A program made the position numbers and the translations under genes. From Sphingomonas phyllosphaerae (GTDB lineage Bacteria; Pseudomonadota; Alphaproteobacteria; Sphingomonadales; Sphingomonadaceae), in contig JAQIJC010000001.1 in NCBI GenBank assembly GCA_036946405.1, positions 305,501 to 369,500 of the forward strand: a stretch of 64,000 bases of DNA, in the 5' to 3' direction. This document shows positions 1 through 8,551 of the stretch, piece after piece. The first letter of the stretch is position 1, and each line of letters starts with the position of its first letter. Below the pieces are notes generated by a model. That model was given only the letters and a program-made list of their open reading frames with translations, searched no databases and was not told the origin of the DNA.

Positions 1-1
1 G

Positions 2-199
2 CCCGGGCAATATCCTTATCAGACCGGCCTGACGCTCGACGGTGCGGTCGCGCTGGCGGGCGGCCATACCTATCGCGCGCAGAAGAGATACGTCTTCATC
101 CGCGCGGAAACCGGCGATGGCGAGGTCAGGGTGGAAGCGACGCCCGGGTTGGCCGTGCGCCCGGGTGACACGATCCGCTTCGCCGAGCGCTTCTTCTGA
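2..199 (+). CDS. Polysaccharide export protein, C-terminal end (Wza-like, partial)
   Basis: Only the last 65 codons are in the window; the gene begins to the left. The readable end has an SLBB-like pattern (GLTLDGAVALAGG) followed by a strand-rich tail that ends in GDTIRFAERFF. This is how periplasmic/outer-membrane export proteins of the Wza/BexD/GumB family end. Such proteins form the channel that carries EPS across the outer membrane and work with a Wzc-type kinase, which lies two genes downstream. The stop codon is 8 nt before the next start, so it is probably in the same operon. The family call rests on this short tail and the context. Confidence 0.75.
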   Translation, partial: PGQYPYQTGLTLDGAVALAGGHTYRAQKRYVFIRAETGDGEVRVEATPGLAVRPGDTIRFAERFF

Positions 200-207
200 C
201 AGCGGCG

Positions 208-1542
208 GTGGCCTGCGTGTCGCCTGCTTCCGATCGTCGCCGGCGCCGGTCGCACACCGGCGTGGTACGGCTGCTGGCCGTGGCCTCGACGTTCGTCACG
301 CTCGCGCCTGCCGCCCCGGCGCAGACCGCCCGCTCGGTGCTCGACACCGGCATCGCGTTCGACCTGCCGCTGACCGACCGGGTCACGGTGCTGCAACGCC
401 CGCATCCGGAACGCGACGTCGCGGGCGTTCGTGCCGGCGGGTTCATCGTCTTCCCGGCCGTCGATCTGGCTGCGAACGCCACCAGCAACGTCTTCGGTGC
501 AACCGACTCAGCGCTGTCCGACGGTTTTGCGACGCTCGCGCCGCGGCTCGATGCGCGCAGCGACTGGTCCCGCCATCAACTGCTCGGCCATGTGCGCGGC
601 ACGCTGCGGCGCTATCTCGCCTATCCGATCAAGGACGAGGACGGCTACGATGTCGGTGTCGAGAGCCGGCTCGACATCGCCGGCTCTTCGACCGTGCGCG
701 CGGCGGTGAATGCCGATCGGCTCTACATCAGCCAATTGTCGGGCGACTTCCCGCGCTTCGCCGCCGCCTCTGTCCCGCTTGACCGCCAGGTCGCGTCGCT
801 GCGCGGCAGCTATGCGGTCAACCGCGTACAGCTGGTCGGCGACGTCAACGTCACGCGACTGAACTATAGTGATACGCGCGCGCGCGACGGCACGCGGATC
901 GATCAGGATTATCTCGATCGCACCGCGACCCGGCTGACCGCGCGCGCCGATTATGGGGTGTCGCAGGTCACCTCGCTGTTCGTGCAAGGCGTCTACACGC
1001 TTCACGACTACAAGGTGGCGCGGGTCGATTTCGACCGCAGCGGAGACGAGCTGCGCGTGATCGGCGGCGCGGCGTTCGATCTCACGCCGCTGGTCCGGAC
1101 GCGGCTGGGCCTCGGCTGGCTCACGCGGCATTACCGCACCGCCGGGACCACCAACCTCACCGGGCTCGCGATCGACGCGCAGGTCGACTATCTCGCCACC
1201 GCGCTGACCACGATCAGCCTGGCGGCGCGCCGCGACGTCCGTGATGCGGTGGTCACCGGGTCGCCGGGCTATGTCGCGCTGCGACTGGCGGCCGAGGTCG
1301 ACCACGAACTGCTGCGCAACCTGATCCTGATCGCGCGCGCCGATGTCGAGCACGACGATTTCGCGCGCATCGACCGTGGCGACACGCTGCTCCATGCCGG
1401 CGCGAGCGCGCTGTACACGCTCAACCGCTCGGTGGTGCTGACGCCCTCGCTCGACATTTCCGATCGCGCCAGCCGTGGTGCGCAGATCGGGCAACGCTTC
1501 CGCGAGGTCCGCGCCGGGCTGAGCATGACGTTGCGGCGCTAG
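208..1542 (+). CDS. Outer-membrane beta-barrel protein of the EPS locus
   Basis: A 444-aa protein with a basic N-terminus, a hydrophobic stretch (VVRLLAVASTFVTLAPAAPAQ) that looks like a cleavable signal peptide, and then alternating amphipathic strands to the end (last residues SMTLRR). The pattern fits the beta-barrel porin 2 type of proteins (outer_membrane_beta-barrel, BBP2) that accompany Wza and Wzc genes in sphingomonad and rhizobial EPS clusters. The annotated start is GTG; a second GTG three codons downstream is equally possible. Likely role (inference): an outer-membrane component of polysaccharide secretion. It is not a typical Wza channel, and its exact job is unknown. Confidence 0.7.
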   Translation: MACVSPASDRRRRRSHTGVVRLLAVASTFVTLAPAAPAQTARSVLDTGIAFDLPLTDRVTVLQRPHPERDVAGVRAGGFIVFPAVDLAANATSNVFGATDSALSDGFATLAPRLDARSDWSRHQLLGHVRGTLRRYLAYPIKDEDGYDVGVESRLDIAGSSTVRAAVNADRLYISQLSGDFPRFAAASVPLDRQVASLRGSYAVNRVQLVGDVNVTRLNYSDTRARDGTRIDQDYLDRTATRLTARADYGVSQVTSLFVQGVYTLHDYKVARVDFDRSGDELRVIGGAAFDLTPLVRTRLGLGWLTRHYRTAGTTNLTGLAIDAQVDYLATALTTISLAARRDVRDAVVTGSPGYVALRLAAEVDHELLRNLILIARADVEHDDFARIDRGDTLLHAGASALYTLNRSVVLTPSLDISDRASRGAQIGQRFREVRAGLSMTLRR

Positions 1543-1571
1543 GCGGCGGCAAGGGCACACGAAAGGGGAAG

Positions 1572-3692
1572 ATGATGGCGGATGTGACCAACGTGCGGAT
1601 CGACGAGCGCCAGGATCTGGCGGGGCTCTTCTCGCGCCTGAAGCGTCACCTGCCGGTCCTGGTCGCGTGCATCGTCGGGATGGTGGTGGTCGCGGCCGGG
1701 ATCGGCAAGATCCTGCCCCGCCGCTACACCGCCGTCGCCCAGCTCGAATATACGCCACAGGGCGCGGTCGCCGGTGCACCGCAGCCGCAACTGTCGGATC
1801 TGGCCCGCGACGCGAAGATCGACGCCGAGGTGCAGACGATGAAGTCGCTGGCGGTCGCCACCCGCGTCGTCGACCAGCTCAAGCTCGACCGCGACCCCGA
1901 ACTGCAGGCCGCCGCCAGGTCGCTGGTGACCGATGCCGCCACGGGCAAGCAGGCGATCGCAGGCGCGTTGCTCACCAATCTCAATGCCGCGCGCATCGGC
2001 ACCACCTCGCTGTTCGAAGTCGGCTATACCGACCGGAACCCGCTCAAGGCGATGCAGGTCGCGAACGCCTTTGCGCAGGCGTTCATGGCCGAAAACCTCG
2101 AAGCCAAGATGTCCGAGTTCAGGGACGTCGACGCGCGCCTTGCCGGACAGCTCGACGCGTTGCGCCGCAAGGTAGAGCAGGCCGACGCCGCGGTCGCCGC
2201 CTTCCGCGTGCGCAACAACCTGCTCGGCCTGCCCGATTCGGCCACCGCCGAGCAGGAGATCGCCTCGATCCGCAACGCGCTGGCGGCGGCGCGCGCCGAA
2301 GAAGCCGCGGCGCGCGCGCGCAGCCTCGCCAGCGGTGCGACGATCGTCGGCGGCGGCACCAACAGCCCGTACAGCACGGTGGCGCTGGCGTCGCTGCGCC
2401 AGCAGCGCGCGCAGGCGGCGGCGAAAGTCGCCGCGCTCGAGTCGCGCTACGGGGAGCGCTATCCGGCGCTGGCCGACGCCCGCAAGGAGCTAGACGCGAT
2501 CGACGCACAGCTGAGCCGCGAGATGCGCGACCTGTCGCGGTCGGCCGGCAACGCCTCGCAGGCGGCGGGATCGACCACCGCCTCGCTCGAGGCGAGCCTC
2601 GCCGCCGCGCAGGCACGGCTGGCGAACAATGTCCGCGCCTCGGTCGAACTCGCCGATCTGCAACGCGCCGCGCAGAACGCGCGCGACGCCTATCAGCAAT
2701 TGCTCAACACCAGCACGCAACAGAATGCCCAGCAGGCGATCGTCCGCCCGGACAGCCGGATCGCGGCCCCCGCGTCGCTGCCGCTGACCCCCAGCTCGCC
2801 GAACGTCCCGGTGTTGCTGTTCCTGGGCGCGGTGCTCGGGCTCGCGATCGGGCTGGCGATCGCCTATGTCCGCGAACGCTGGGTGCAGGGCCTCGACACC
2901 GTCGACGATATCGAGACGATGCTCGGGGTCGATTATTTCAACAGCGTGCCGACCCCGGCCAGCGCGATCGACAAGCCGCGCACCGGCGACGCGGCGGCGG
3001 CGACGTTGCTCCACCCGCTGTCCGCCTATACCGAGGCGTATCGCAACATCGCGACCAGCCTCAGCTTCAGCGCATCGTCGGCGCACGGCGGCAAGATCCT
3101 CGGCATCACCTCGGCGCTGCCCAAGGAAGGCAAGACGACGACCTCGACCTCTGTCGCGCGCGTGCTCGCCACCGGCGGTTCGCGCACCTTGCTGCTCGAT
3201 ACCGACCTGCGCCGCCGCTCGGTGTCGGTCACGCTCGCCCCGCAGGCCCGCGCCGGGCTCGGCGAAGCGCTGGCCGGCACCGCGGCGCTCGATGACGTGC
3301 TCGTGCGCGAGGAAGCGACCGGACTCGACGTGCTGCCGCTCGCCGCGACCGTCGGCACCTCGCCGCACCTGTTCGAAACCCCCGAATTCGCCGCCCTGCT
3401 CGCCGAATTGCGCCGCCGCTACGACCATATCGTCGTCGACACCGCCCCGGTGCTCGCGGTCGCCGACACCCGCGTGCTCGCGCAGCATTTCGATGCGCTC
3501 GCGCTGCTGGTCCGCTGGCGCGCCACCCCGGCGCGGGCGGCGCGCGCCGCGCTGCATCAGATCAGCTCGGTCGGCGTGGGTGTCACCGGCGTCGCGCTGA
3601 CGATGGTCGACCTCAAGGTACAGGCGCAAGCGGGGTTCGGCGATCCATCCTATTACGCCGATTACATGAAGGATTATTACGCAAAGGCGTGA
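1572..3692 (+). CDS. EPS chain-length regulator / tyrosine autokinase (Wzc-type)
   Basis: A 706-aa inner-membrane protein. The first membrane segment is near residues 29-50 and is followed by a Wzz-type periplasmic domain. Residues 180-350 are a long Ala/Glu/Arg-rich coiled coil, and a second membrane segment lies near 412-432. The C-terminal bacterial tyrosine kinase domain has a Walker A (PKEGKTTT, near 516), a Walker A' (LLLDTDLRR, near 540) and a Walker B (IVVDTAPVL, near 618). The last residues are rich in tyrosine (YYADYMKDYY), the usual autophosphorylation cluster. Such proteins set chain length and control polymerisation and export of Wzy-dependent polysaccharides. A purine-rich ribosome site (AAGGGGAAG) precedes two consecutive ATG codons. 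The stop overlaps the next GTG start. Confidence 0.92.
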   Translation: MMADVTNVRIDERQDLAGLFSRLKRHLPVLVACIVGMVVVAAGIGKILPRRYTAVAQLEYTPQGAVAGAPQPQLSDLARDAKIDAEVQTMKSLAVATRVVDQLKLDRDPELQAAARSLVTDAATGKQAIAGALLTNLNAARIGTTSLFEVGYTDRNPLKAMQVANAFAQAFMAENLEAKMSEFRDVDARLAGQLDALRRKVEQADAAVAAFRVRNNLLGLPDSATAEQEIASIRNALAAARAEEAAARARSLASGATIVGGGTNSPYSTVALASLRQQRAQAAAKVAALESRYGERYPALADARKELDAIDAQLSREMRDLSRSAGNASQAAGSTTASLEASLAAAQARLANNVRASVELADLQRAAQNARDAYQQLLNTSTQQNAQQAIVRPDSRIAAPASLPLTPSSPNVPVLLFLGAVLGLAIGLAIAYVRERWVQGLDTVDDIETMLGVDYFNSVPTPASAIDKPRTGDAAAATLLHPLSAYTEAYRNIATSLSFSASSAHGGKILGITSALPKEGKTTTSTSVARVLATGGSRTLLLDTDLRRRSVSVTLAPQARAGLGEALAGTAALDDVLVREEATGLDVLPLAATVGTSPHLFETPEFAALLAELRRRYDHIVVDTAPVLAVADTRVLAQHFDALALLVRWRATPARAARAALHQISSVGVGVTGVALTMVDLKVQAQAGFGDPSYYADYMKDYYAKA

Positions 3693-5005
3693 CCGCACCG
3701 GAACGGCGCACCGGCGCGATGCTCCCTTCCCGCTCCCGGCGCCTGACGGCACGGCTTCGCGATCGGCGGCTGGCCCGCCTGTTCGCGCTGACCGATCAGG
3801 GCTTGCAGGGGCTGGCCAGCATCATCGCGAGCGCCATCCTCGGCCGTCATTTGCGCGCCGACGCGTTCGGCGCGGTCGGGGTTGCGATCGGCGCTTATTA
3901 CGTCGTCGCCGGCTTCCACCGCTCGCTCATCACCCTTCCGTACGTCACCGAACATCGCCCGCACGACGACCATCGCTATCATTCCGACTGGTGGTGGCTG
4001 AGCCTCGCCGCCGCGCTGCTGCTCGCAGCCGCGCTGGCCGTGATCGCGGGGCTCTTGCACATCGCGCTGCCCGCGCAGCGCTGGCTGGCCGAACCGCTGT
4101 TGCTCGGCGCCGCGATCACCCCGCCCCTGCTCGCCGCCGATTTCGTACGCCGCTGGTTCTACAAGCAGGAGCGTGCGTGGCTGGCGGCGCTCGTCTCCGC
4201 GACCTTCTTCGTCGCGCTGATCGGCAGCACCGCCGTCGCAGCCACCACCCGCACCGATGCGGTCGCGGGCGCGCTGGCCTGGGGCGGCGCCGCGACACTG
4301 GCCACGCTCTGCGCCCTCCTGCTGCTCCGCCCCGCCGCCCCCGCCGCGACACGCGCGTGGCAGCGCTTCGTACCGCACCGCCGGTTCGCGGGCTGGCTCG
4401 CGCTCAACATCTTCCCCTATGCCGTCTACAGCACCGCCACCGTCGTGATCCTGATCGGTGCCTTGCTCGGACCGGAAGCGGCCGCCGTGTTCACCGCGGC
4501 GCGCACGCTCACCAACCCGGCGGTCAGCATCGTTTCGGCGATCGACTCGACCGACAAGCCGCGCGCCGCCGCCGCCCTTGCCGAACACGGCGGCACGGGA
4601 TTGCGCCACGCGATCGGCACGACGCGCCGCACGCTGATCGTGCTGACCGGCGGCTATCTGGCGACGATCGCGCTCGTCGCACCGCCGCTGATCGCGCTCG
4701 TCTTCGACGGGCGCTACGCCGGGGCCGAAACCGACGTGCGATGGCTCTGCGCGGCCTTCTTCCTGTTCTGCCTCAACCAGCCGTCGGAGACGCTGCTGAT
4801 CGTGTTGCGCGCCAGCCGCCTGCTGTTCGCGACACGCGCCGCGACCGCGCTGGTGACGCTCGCCGCGCTGGTGCTGGTCATCCCGTACGGCATCGCCGGC
4901 ATGACGGCCGCGATCGCGATCAGCCAGCTCGCCACTATCGGGCTGCTCGCCCTCGCCGAGCGCCACGCGCTGCGTCGCTGCCCCGCCGCCTCGCCACGAT
5001 CATGA
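3689..5005 (+). CDS. Polysaccharide flippase-like membrane protein (Wzx/MATE type)
   Basis: A 438-aa protein of about twelve hydrophobic helices with short loops, of the size and layout of Wzx/oligosaccharide flippases. The N-terminal helix motif (ALTDQGLQGLASIIASAILG) resembles the first helices of lipopolysaccharide translocases. It would move lipid-linked repeat units to the periplasm for assembly by the neighbouring Wzc-linked machinery. Translation starts with GTG overlapping the kinase stop codon (GTGA), and its own stop overlaps the next ATG (ATGA), so the three genes are probably translationally coupled. The family call is from topology and context; no catalytic motif exists to confirm it. 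Confidence 0.75.
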   Translation: MTAPERRTGAMLPSRSRRLTARLRDRRLARLFALTDQGLQGLASIIASAILGRHLRADAFGAVGVAIGAYYVVAGFHRSLITLPYVTEHRPHDDHRYHSDWWWLSLAAALLLAAALAVIAGLLHIALPAQRWLAEPLLLGAAITPPLLAADFVRRWFYKQERAWLAALVSATFFVALIGSTAVAATTRTDAVAGALAWGGAATLATLCALLLLRPAAPAATRAWQRFVPHRRFAGWLALNIFPYAVYSTATVVILIGALLGPEAAAVFTAARTLTNPAVSIVSAIDSTDKPRAAAALAEHGGTGLRHAIGTTRRTLIVLTGGYLATIALVAPPLIALVFDGRYAGAETDVRWLCAAFFLFCLNQPSETLLIVLRASRLLFATRAATALVTLAALVLVIPYGIAGMTAAIAISQLATIGLLALAERHALRRCPAASPRS

Positions 5006-5895
5006 CGATCCGCTTCTCCATCGTCGTGCTCACCTACGCGCGCGACCCGGTCCTCGCCGACACGCTGGCGCGGCTCCACGACTGCCTCGGCCCGCGCGAC
5101 GATTACGAAGTGATCCTCGTCGACAACAACGAGACACGCAGCGGACGCGCGGCGCTGCTCGACCGCTTTCCGCACCGGCAATATCTCTTCGCTGGCGGCA
5201 ACAAGGGCGTTTCCGCACGCAACCTCGGGTTCGACGCCGCACGCGGCGACGTCATCGTGCTGCTCGACGACGACGTGCTGGTCGAGACGCCGGACATGCT
5301 CGATCTGTTCGCCGCGCGCTTCGCCGACGACCAGCGGCTCGGCGCGATCACGGTGCGCAAGCACGTCCGTGGCGAGACGCGGCGGCGCGTCGACCTGATC
5401 CCGCACACCCGCAAGGACATCGACCTGACGCGGCCGTTTCTCACCTTCCGCTTCGTCGGCGGATGCGTCGCGTTCCGCACCGCCTGCCTGCGCGAGGTCG
5501 GCGGCTTCCTGCCGGACTTCTTCTACGGTCTGGAGGAGATCGAACTGTCGTACCGGATCATCGATGCCGGCTGGCGGATCCGCTACGATCCGGCGATCGC
5601 GTGCGAGGAACTCGAACATCCCGCCGGGCGCGACGCGCGCAAGCGGGTTCAGACGCAACGGCTGGCGAACAAATATATCATCAGCTACCTTCGGATGCCT
5701 TTCCCGGAGGTGTTGGTGAACGCCGCGCTTTTCACGCCCTATCTGCTGCTGCGCCAGCGCGGCCATGTCAGCGTCATCGGCGCGGTGCGCGCGTTTCTTG
5801 CGTGGCACCGCCGCGCCGACCGGCCGCGGCGCGCGCCGATTGCGCGCCGGACCGCCGCCTATATCCGCGCATGCGGCGGAGCGGTCTGGAAGTGA
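5002..5895 (+). CDS. Family 2 glycosyltransferase
   Basis: A 297-aa GT-A fold enzyme. It begins with the typical strand FSIVVLTYARDP, then VDNNE near residue 38, a metal-binding aspartate cluster LLDDDV near 87-92, and an acidic acceptor-side motif FYGLEEIELSYR near 174-185. It has no membrane anchor. It should transfer a sugar to a lipid-linked acceptor in the cytoplasm; donor and acceptor cannot be read from sequence. The ATG overlaps the flippase stop (ATGA). It is the only glycosyltransferase in the window, so the rest of the assembly genes must lie to the left or elsewhere. Confidence 0.88.
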   Translation: MTIRFSIVVLTYARDPVLADTLARLHDCLGPRDDYEVILVDNNETRSGRAALLDRFPHRQYLFAGGNKGVSARNLGFDAARGDVIVLLDDDVLVETPDMLDLFAARFADDQRLGAITVRKHVRGETRRRVDLIPHTRKDIDLTRPFLTFRFVGGCVAFRTACLREVGGFLPDFFYGLEEIELSYRIIDAGWRIRYDPAIACEELEHPAGRDARKRVQTQRLANKYIISYLRMPFPEVLVNAALFTPYLLLRQRGHVSVIGAVRAFLAWHRRADRPRRAPIARRTAAYIRACGGAVWK

Positions 5896-5956
5896 TCGTC
5901 GCGACGGCGCTGCCCGGCGGGCGCAGCCGGGAGCGCACCAGCCGGATCGCGCTGCG

Positions 5957-6769
5957 ATGACCGCCGTCTCGCGCCTCGGGCTCGGCGGCAGCAGGTTCGG
6001 TTCGTTCGCCAACCCCGCTCCCGCTGCCGACAGCGAGCGGCTGGTCCGCATCGCGCTCGACCTCGGCGTCACCGTCCTCGATACCGCCAGCATCTATGGC
6101 CAGGGGGATAGCGAACGGATCATCGGCCGCGCGATCGCCGGGCGACGCGACGCGGCGTTCGTCGTCACCAAGGGCGGGCAGACCTTCGCCGCCCGATATC
6201 GCCTGCTGCGCACGGCCAAGCCGCTGGTCCGCGCGATCCTGTCGCGGCGCGGCGGCACCGGCAGCGTGGTCACGGCGCATCGCAGCAGCGCGATGCACGC
6301 CGACTGGCGGCCGCGCGCCGTCGTCGCCAGCCTCGAGGCATCGCTCAGGCGGCTGCGCACCGATCGCGTCGAGGCGTTCCTGCTCCACAGCCCGCCCGCG
6401 CATGTCGCCGCCGATGCCGAGCTGGCACTGGCGCTGGTCGCGGCGCGCGCCGCCGGCAAGGCGTTGCGGATCGGCGTCTCGTGCGACGATCTCGCGACGC
6501 TCGAAGCCGCGCTCGACCAGCCCGGCTATGACGTGCTCGAACTGCCGTGGACGGTGCTGACCACGCTTGGCGCGCGCGCCGAAACCATTCGCAAGCGCGG
6601 GCATCTGGTGCTCGCGCGCGAGGTGGTGACGCGGCAACCCGGGTTGATCCCGACACAGGCGGTGGCGCGCGCGCTCGTGCATCCGAGCGTCGACTGCACG
6701 ATCGTCGGCACCGGCAAGCCCGAGCATTTGCGCGCGCTCGCCGCGATAGCGCGCGGCACGGCGCGATGA
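5957..6769 (+). CDS. Aldo/keto reductase in the EPS operon
   Basis: A 270-aa AKR-superfamily enzyme. It opens with SRLGLGGSRFGSF, then LDTASIYGQGDSE (Asp and the catalytic Tyr near residue 50), VVTKGG (catalytic Lys near 72) and LLHSPP (active-site His). The C-terminal nucleotide-binding region contains TIVGTGKPEHL. AKRs reduce carbonyls with NADPH; here the substrate may be a sugar intermediate, which is inference from the neighbours. The ATG at 5957 was chosen because the recognisable fold starts there and because it overlaps the stop of a tiny coupling ORF. The stop overlaps the following ATG (ATGA). Confidence 0.85.
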   Translation: MTAVSRLGLGGSRFGSFANPAPAADSERLVRIALDLGVTVLDTASIYGQGDSERIIGRAIAGRRDAAFVVTKGGQTFAARYRLLRTAKPLVRAILSRRGGTGSVVTAHRSSAMHADWRPRAVVASLEASLRRLRTDRVEAFLLHSPPAHVAADAELALALVAARAAGKALRIGVSCDDLATLEAALDQPGYDVLELPWTVLTTLGARAETIRKRGHLVLAREVVTRQPGLIPTQAVARALVHPSVDCTIVGTGKPEHLRALAAIARGTAR

Positions 6770-8439
6770 TCCTCGATGCGCGGCGCGCCGGGCTGCCGCC
6801 GCGTCTTCAGGCCGATCTGGTGATCGTCGGCGCCGGTCCCGCCGGGATCACGCTCGCGCTGACGCTGGCGGATTCCGGCTGGGACGTGGTGCTGGTCGAG
6901 GCGGGCGGCGACCGGTTCGACAAGGCCGCGCAGGATTTCCTCCGCGCACAAGCGGTCGCACCGCCGACGCACGCGCCTGGCGAGCTGTACCGCCGCCGCC
7001 AGTTCGGCGGCACCAGCGCGATCTGGGGCGGGCGCTGCATTCCGTTCGATCCGATCGACTTCGAGCCGCGCGACTGGATGCCCGCCGCGCGCTGGCCGAT
7101 CGCGTATGACGACATCGCGCGCTTCTACCCACAGGCGCTGGCGCTCGCCGGGGCAGGCGCGCCCGACATGACCGCCGCTGCCGCCAATCCGCGCGAGGCC
7201 GATCCCGCGCTGCCCGGCACCGGCGCGGACGCGATCACCGAGCGCATCGAACGCTTCAGCCACCCGATCGATTTCGGCGGCTGGTATCGCGGGCGGCTGG
7301 CCGCCGCGCCGCGGGTGCGCGTCCTTACCAACGCCCCGGTCGACCAGATCCTCACCGCGAGCGAGGGCGCAATCGCCAGCGGCGTCCGCCTCCGCCTGCC
7401 CGATGGCGCGAACGTCACGGTCGCCGCACCGCGCGTCGTCATCGCCGCGGGCGGGATCGAAACCGCGCGGCTGCTGCTCGCCAGCGACGAGGCGCGCCTC
7501 TGCGGGCTCGGCAACGAACACGATCTGGTCGGCCGCTATTATCAATGCCATCTGGAAGGCACGCTCGGCACGATCGCCTTCCACCCGCCGGCAGGGCATG
7601 ACCGCTTCGACTATTTCCGCGCGCACGACGGCGTCTATTGCCGCCGCTATCTGTGGCTGTCGCCCGCGGCGCAGCGGCGCGAGCGGCTCGCGAACATGGT
7701 GCTGCGCCCGACGCACGCCGGCATCGTCGACCCCGCGCACCGCCATCCGGTGCTGTCGGCGATGTACCTCGCCAAGAACAGCATTGTCCCCGAATATGCG
7801 CGCAAGATGACCGCGCTGGAACATGATGCGCGCAGGCGGCTGGGCGGTCGCTCGATGGCGTTCCATGCCGCGCATGTCCGCAACGTGTTGCTGGGATCGC
7901 CCCGGCTGGCGGGGTTCGCGCTCGACTGGACGCGCCGCCGCATTCTCGCGCGCCGCAAGCTGCCCAGCGTGCTGCTCGACGCGCCGCACGGCGTCTACCC
8001 GCTCGACCTCAACGGCGAGCAGGAACCCTGTCGCGACAGCCGCATCACGCTCGGGCAGGAGCGCGACGGCGCCGGGATGCGCCGCGCGATCATCGACTGG
8101 CGCTGCACCGCCGCCGATCGCGCGCGCATGGTGGCGGGCGTGCGCGTGATCGCGGCGGCGGTGAATTGCAGCGGCCACGCGACGATCACGCTGACCGACG
8201 CGGAGGCACAGGCGTGGAGCGATCATCCGGTGCCGGTCGGCGGTCACCATATCGGCACCGCGCGCATGGCCGACGGTTCGGCCAGCGGGGTCTGCGACGC
8301 CAACGCCGAGCTGTTCGGCACGCGCGGCGTGTTCATCGCGGGCGCCGCGAGCTTTCCAACGTCCAGCTTCGCCAACCCGACGCTGACCTTGCTCGCGCAA
8401 ACGCTGCGGCTGGCCGAACACCTGCGTTCGACGAAATAG
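6766..8439 (+). CDS. GMC-family FAD-dependent oxidoreductase
   Basis: A 557-aa flavoprotein. The dinucleotide-binding motif VIVGAGPAG is near residue 23, with the FAD ribose-binding Glu at the end of VVLVEAGG. The C-terminal substrate-binding part carries the GMC hallmarks GGHHIGTARM and a final SSFANPTLTLLAQ. A conserved RQFGGTSAIWGGR segment covers the flavin. GMC enzymes oxidise alcohol groups, often on sugars. Its ATG overlaps the AKR stop, so the AKR/GMC pair is coupled and may interconvert the same sugar group (inference). There is no signal peptide. Confidence 0.88.
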   Translation: MILDARRAGLPPRLQADLVIVGAGPAGITLALTLADSGWDVVLVEAGGDRFDKAAQDFLRAQAVAPPTHAPGELYRRRQFGGTSAIWGGRCIPFDPIDFEPRDWMPAARWPIAYDDIARFYPQALALAGAGAPDMTAAAANPREADPALPGTGADAITERIERFSHPIDFGGWYRGRLAAAPRVRVLTNAPVDQILTASEGAIASGVRLRLPDGANVTVAAPRVVIAAGGIETARLLLASDEARLCGLGNEHDLVGRYYQCHLEGTLGTIAFHPPAGHDRFDYFRAHDGVYCRRYLWLSPAAQRRERLANMVLRPTHAGIVDPAHRHPVLSAMYLAKNSIVPEYARKMTALEHDARRRLGGRSMAFHAAHVRNVLLGSPRLAGFALDWTRRRILARRKLPSVLLDAPHGVYPLDLNGEQEPCRDSRITLGQERDGAGMRRAIIDWRCTAADRARMVAGVRVIAAAVNCSGHATITLTDAEAQAWSDHPVPVGGHHIGTARMADGSASGVCDANAELFGTRGVFIAGAASFPTSSFANPTLTLLAQTLRLAEHLRSTK

Positions 8440-8551
8440 CCCGATTGCCTCGATCCGGGACGACGCCGGCCGCTGTCGCCAGACCATCGCGCGATCGTCA
8501 CGAGAACGTAACAACGCTGCCGCAGGCGCATGGTTGACAGGAGATCAACCA

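Noticed and set aside
508..1779. Minus-strand frame across the barrel protein and the kinase start
   Set aside because: Spans two well-supported genes and has random-like composition.
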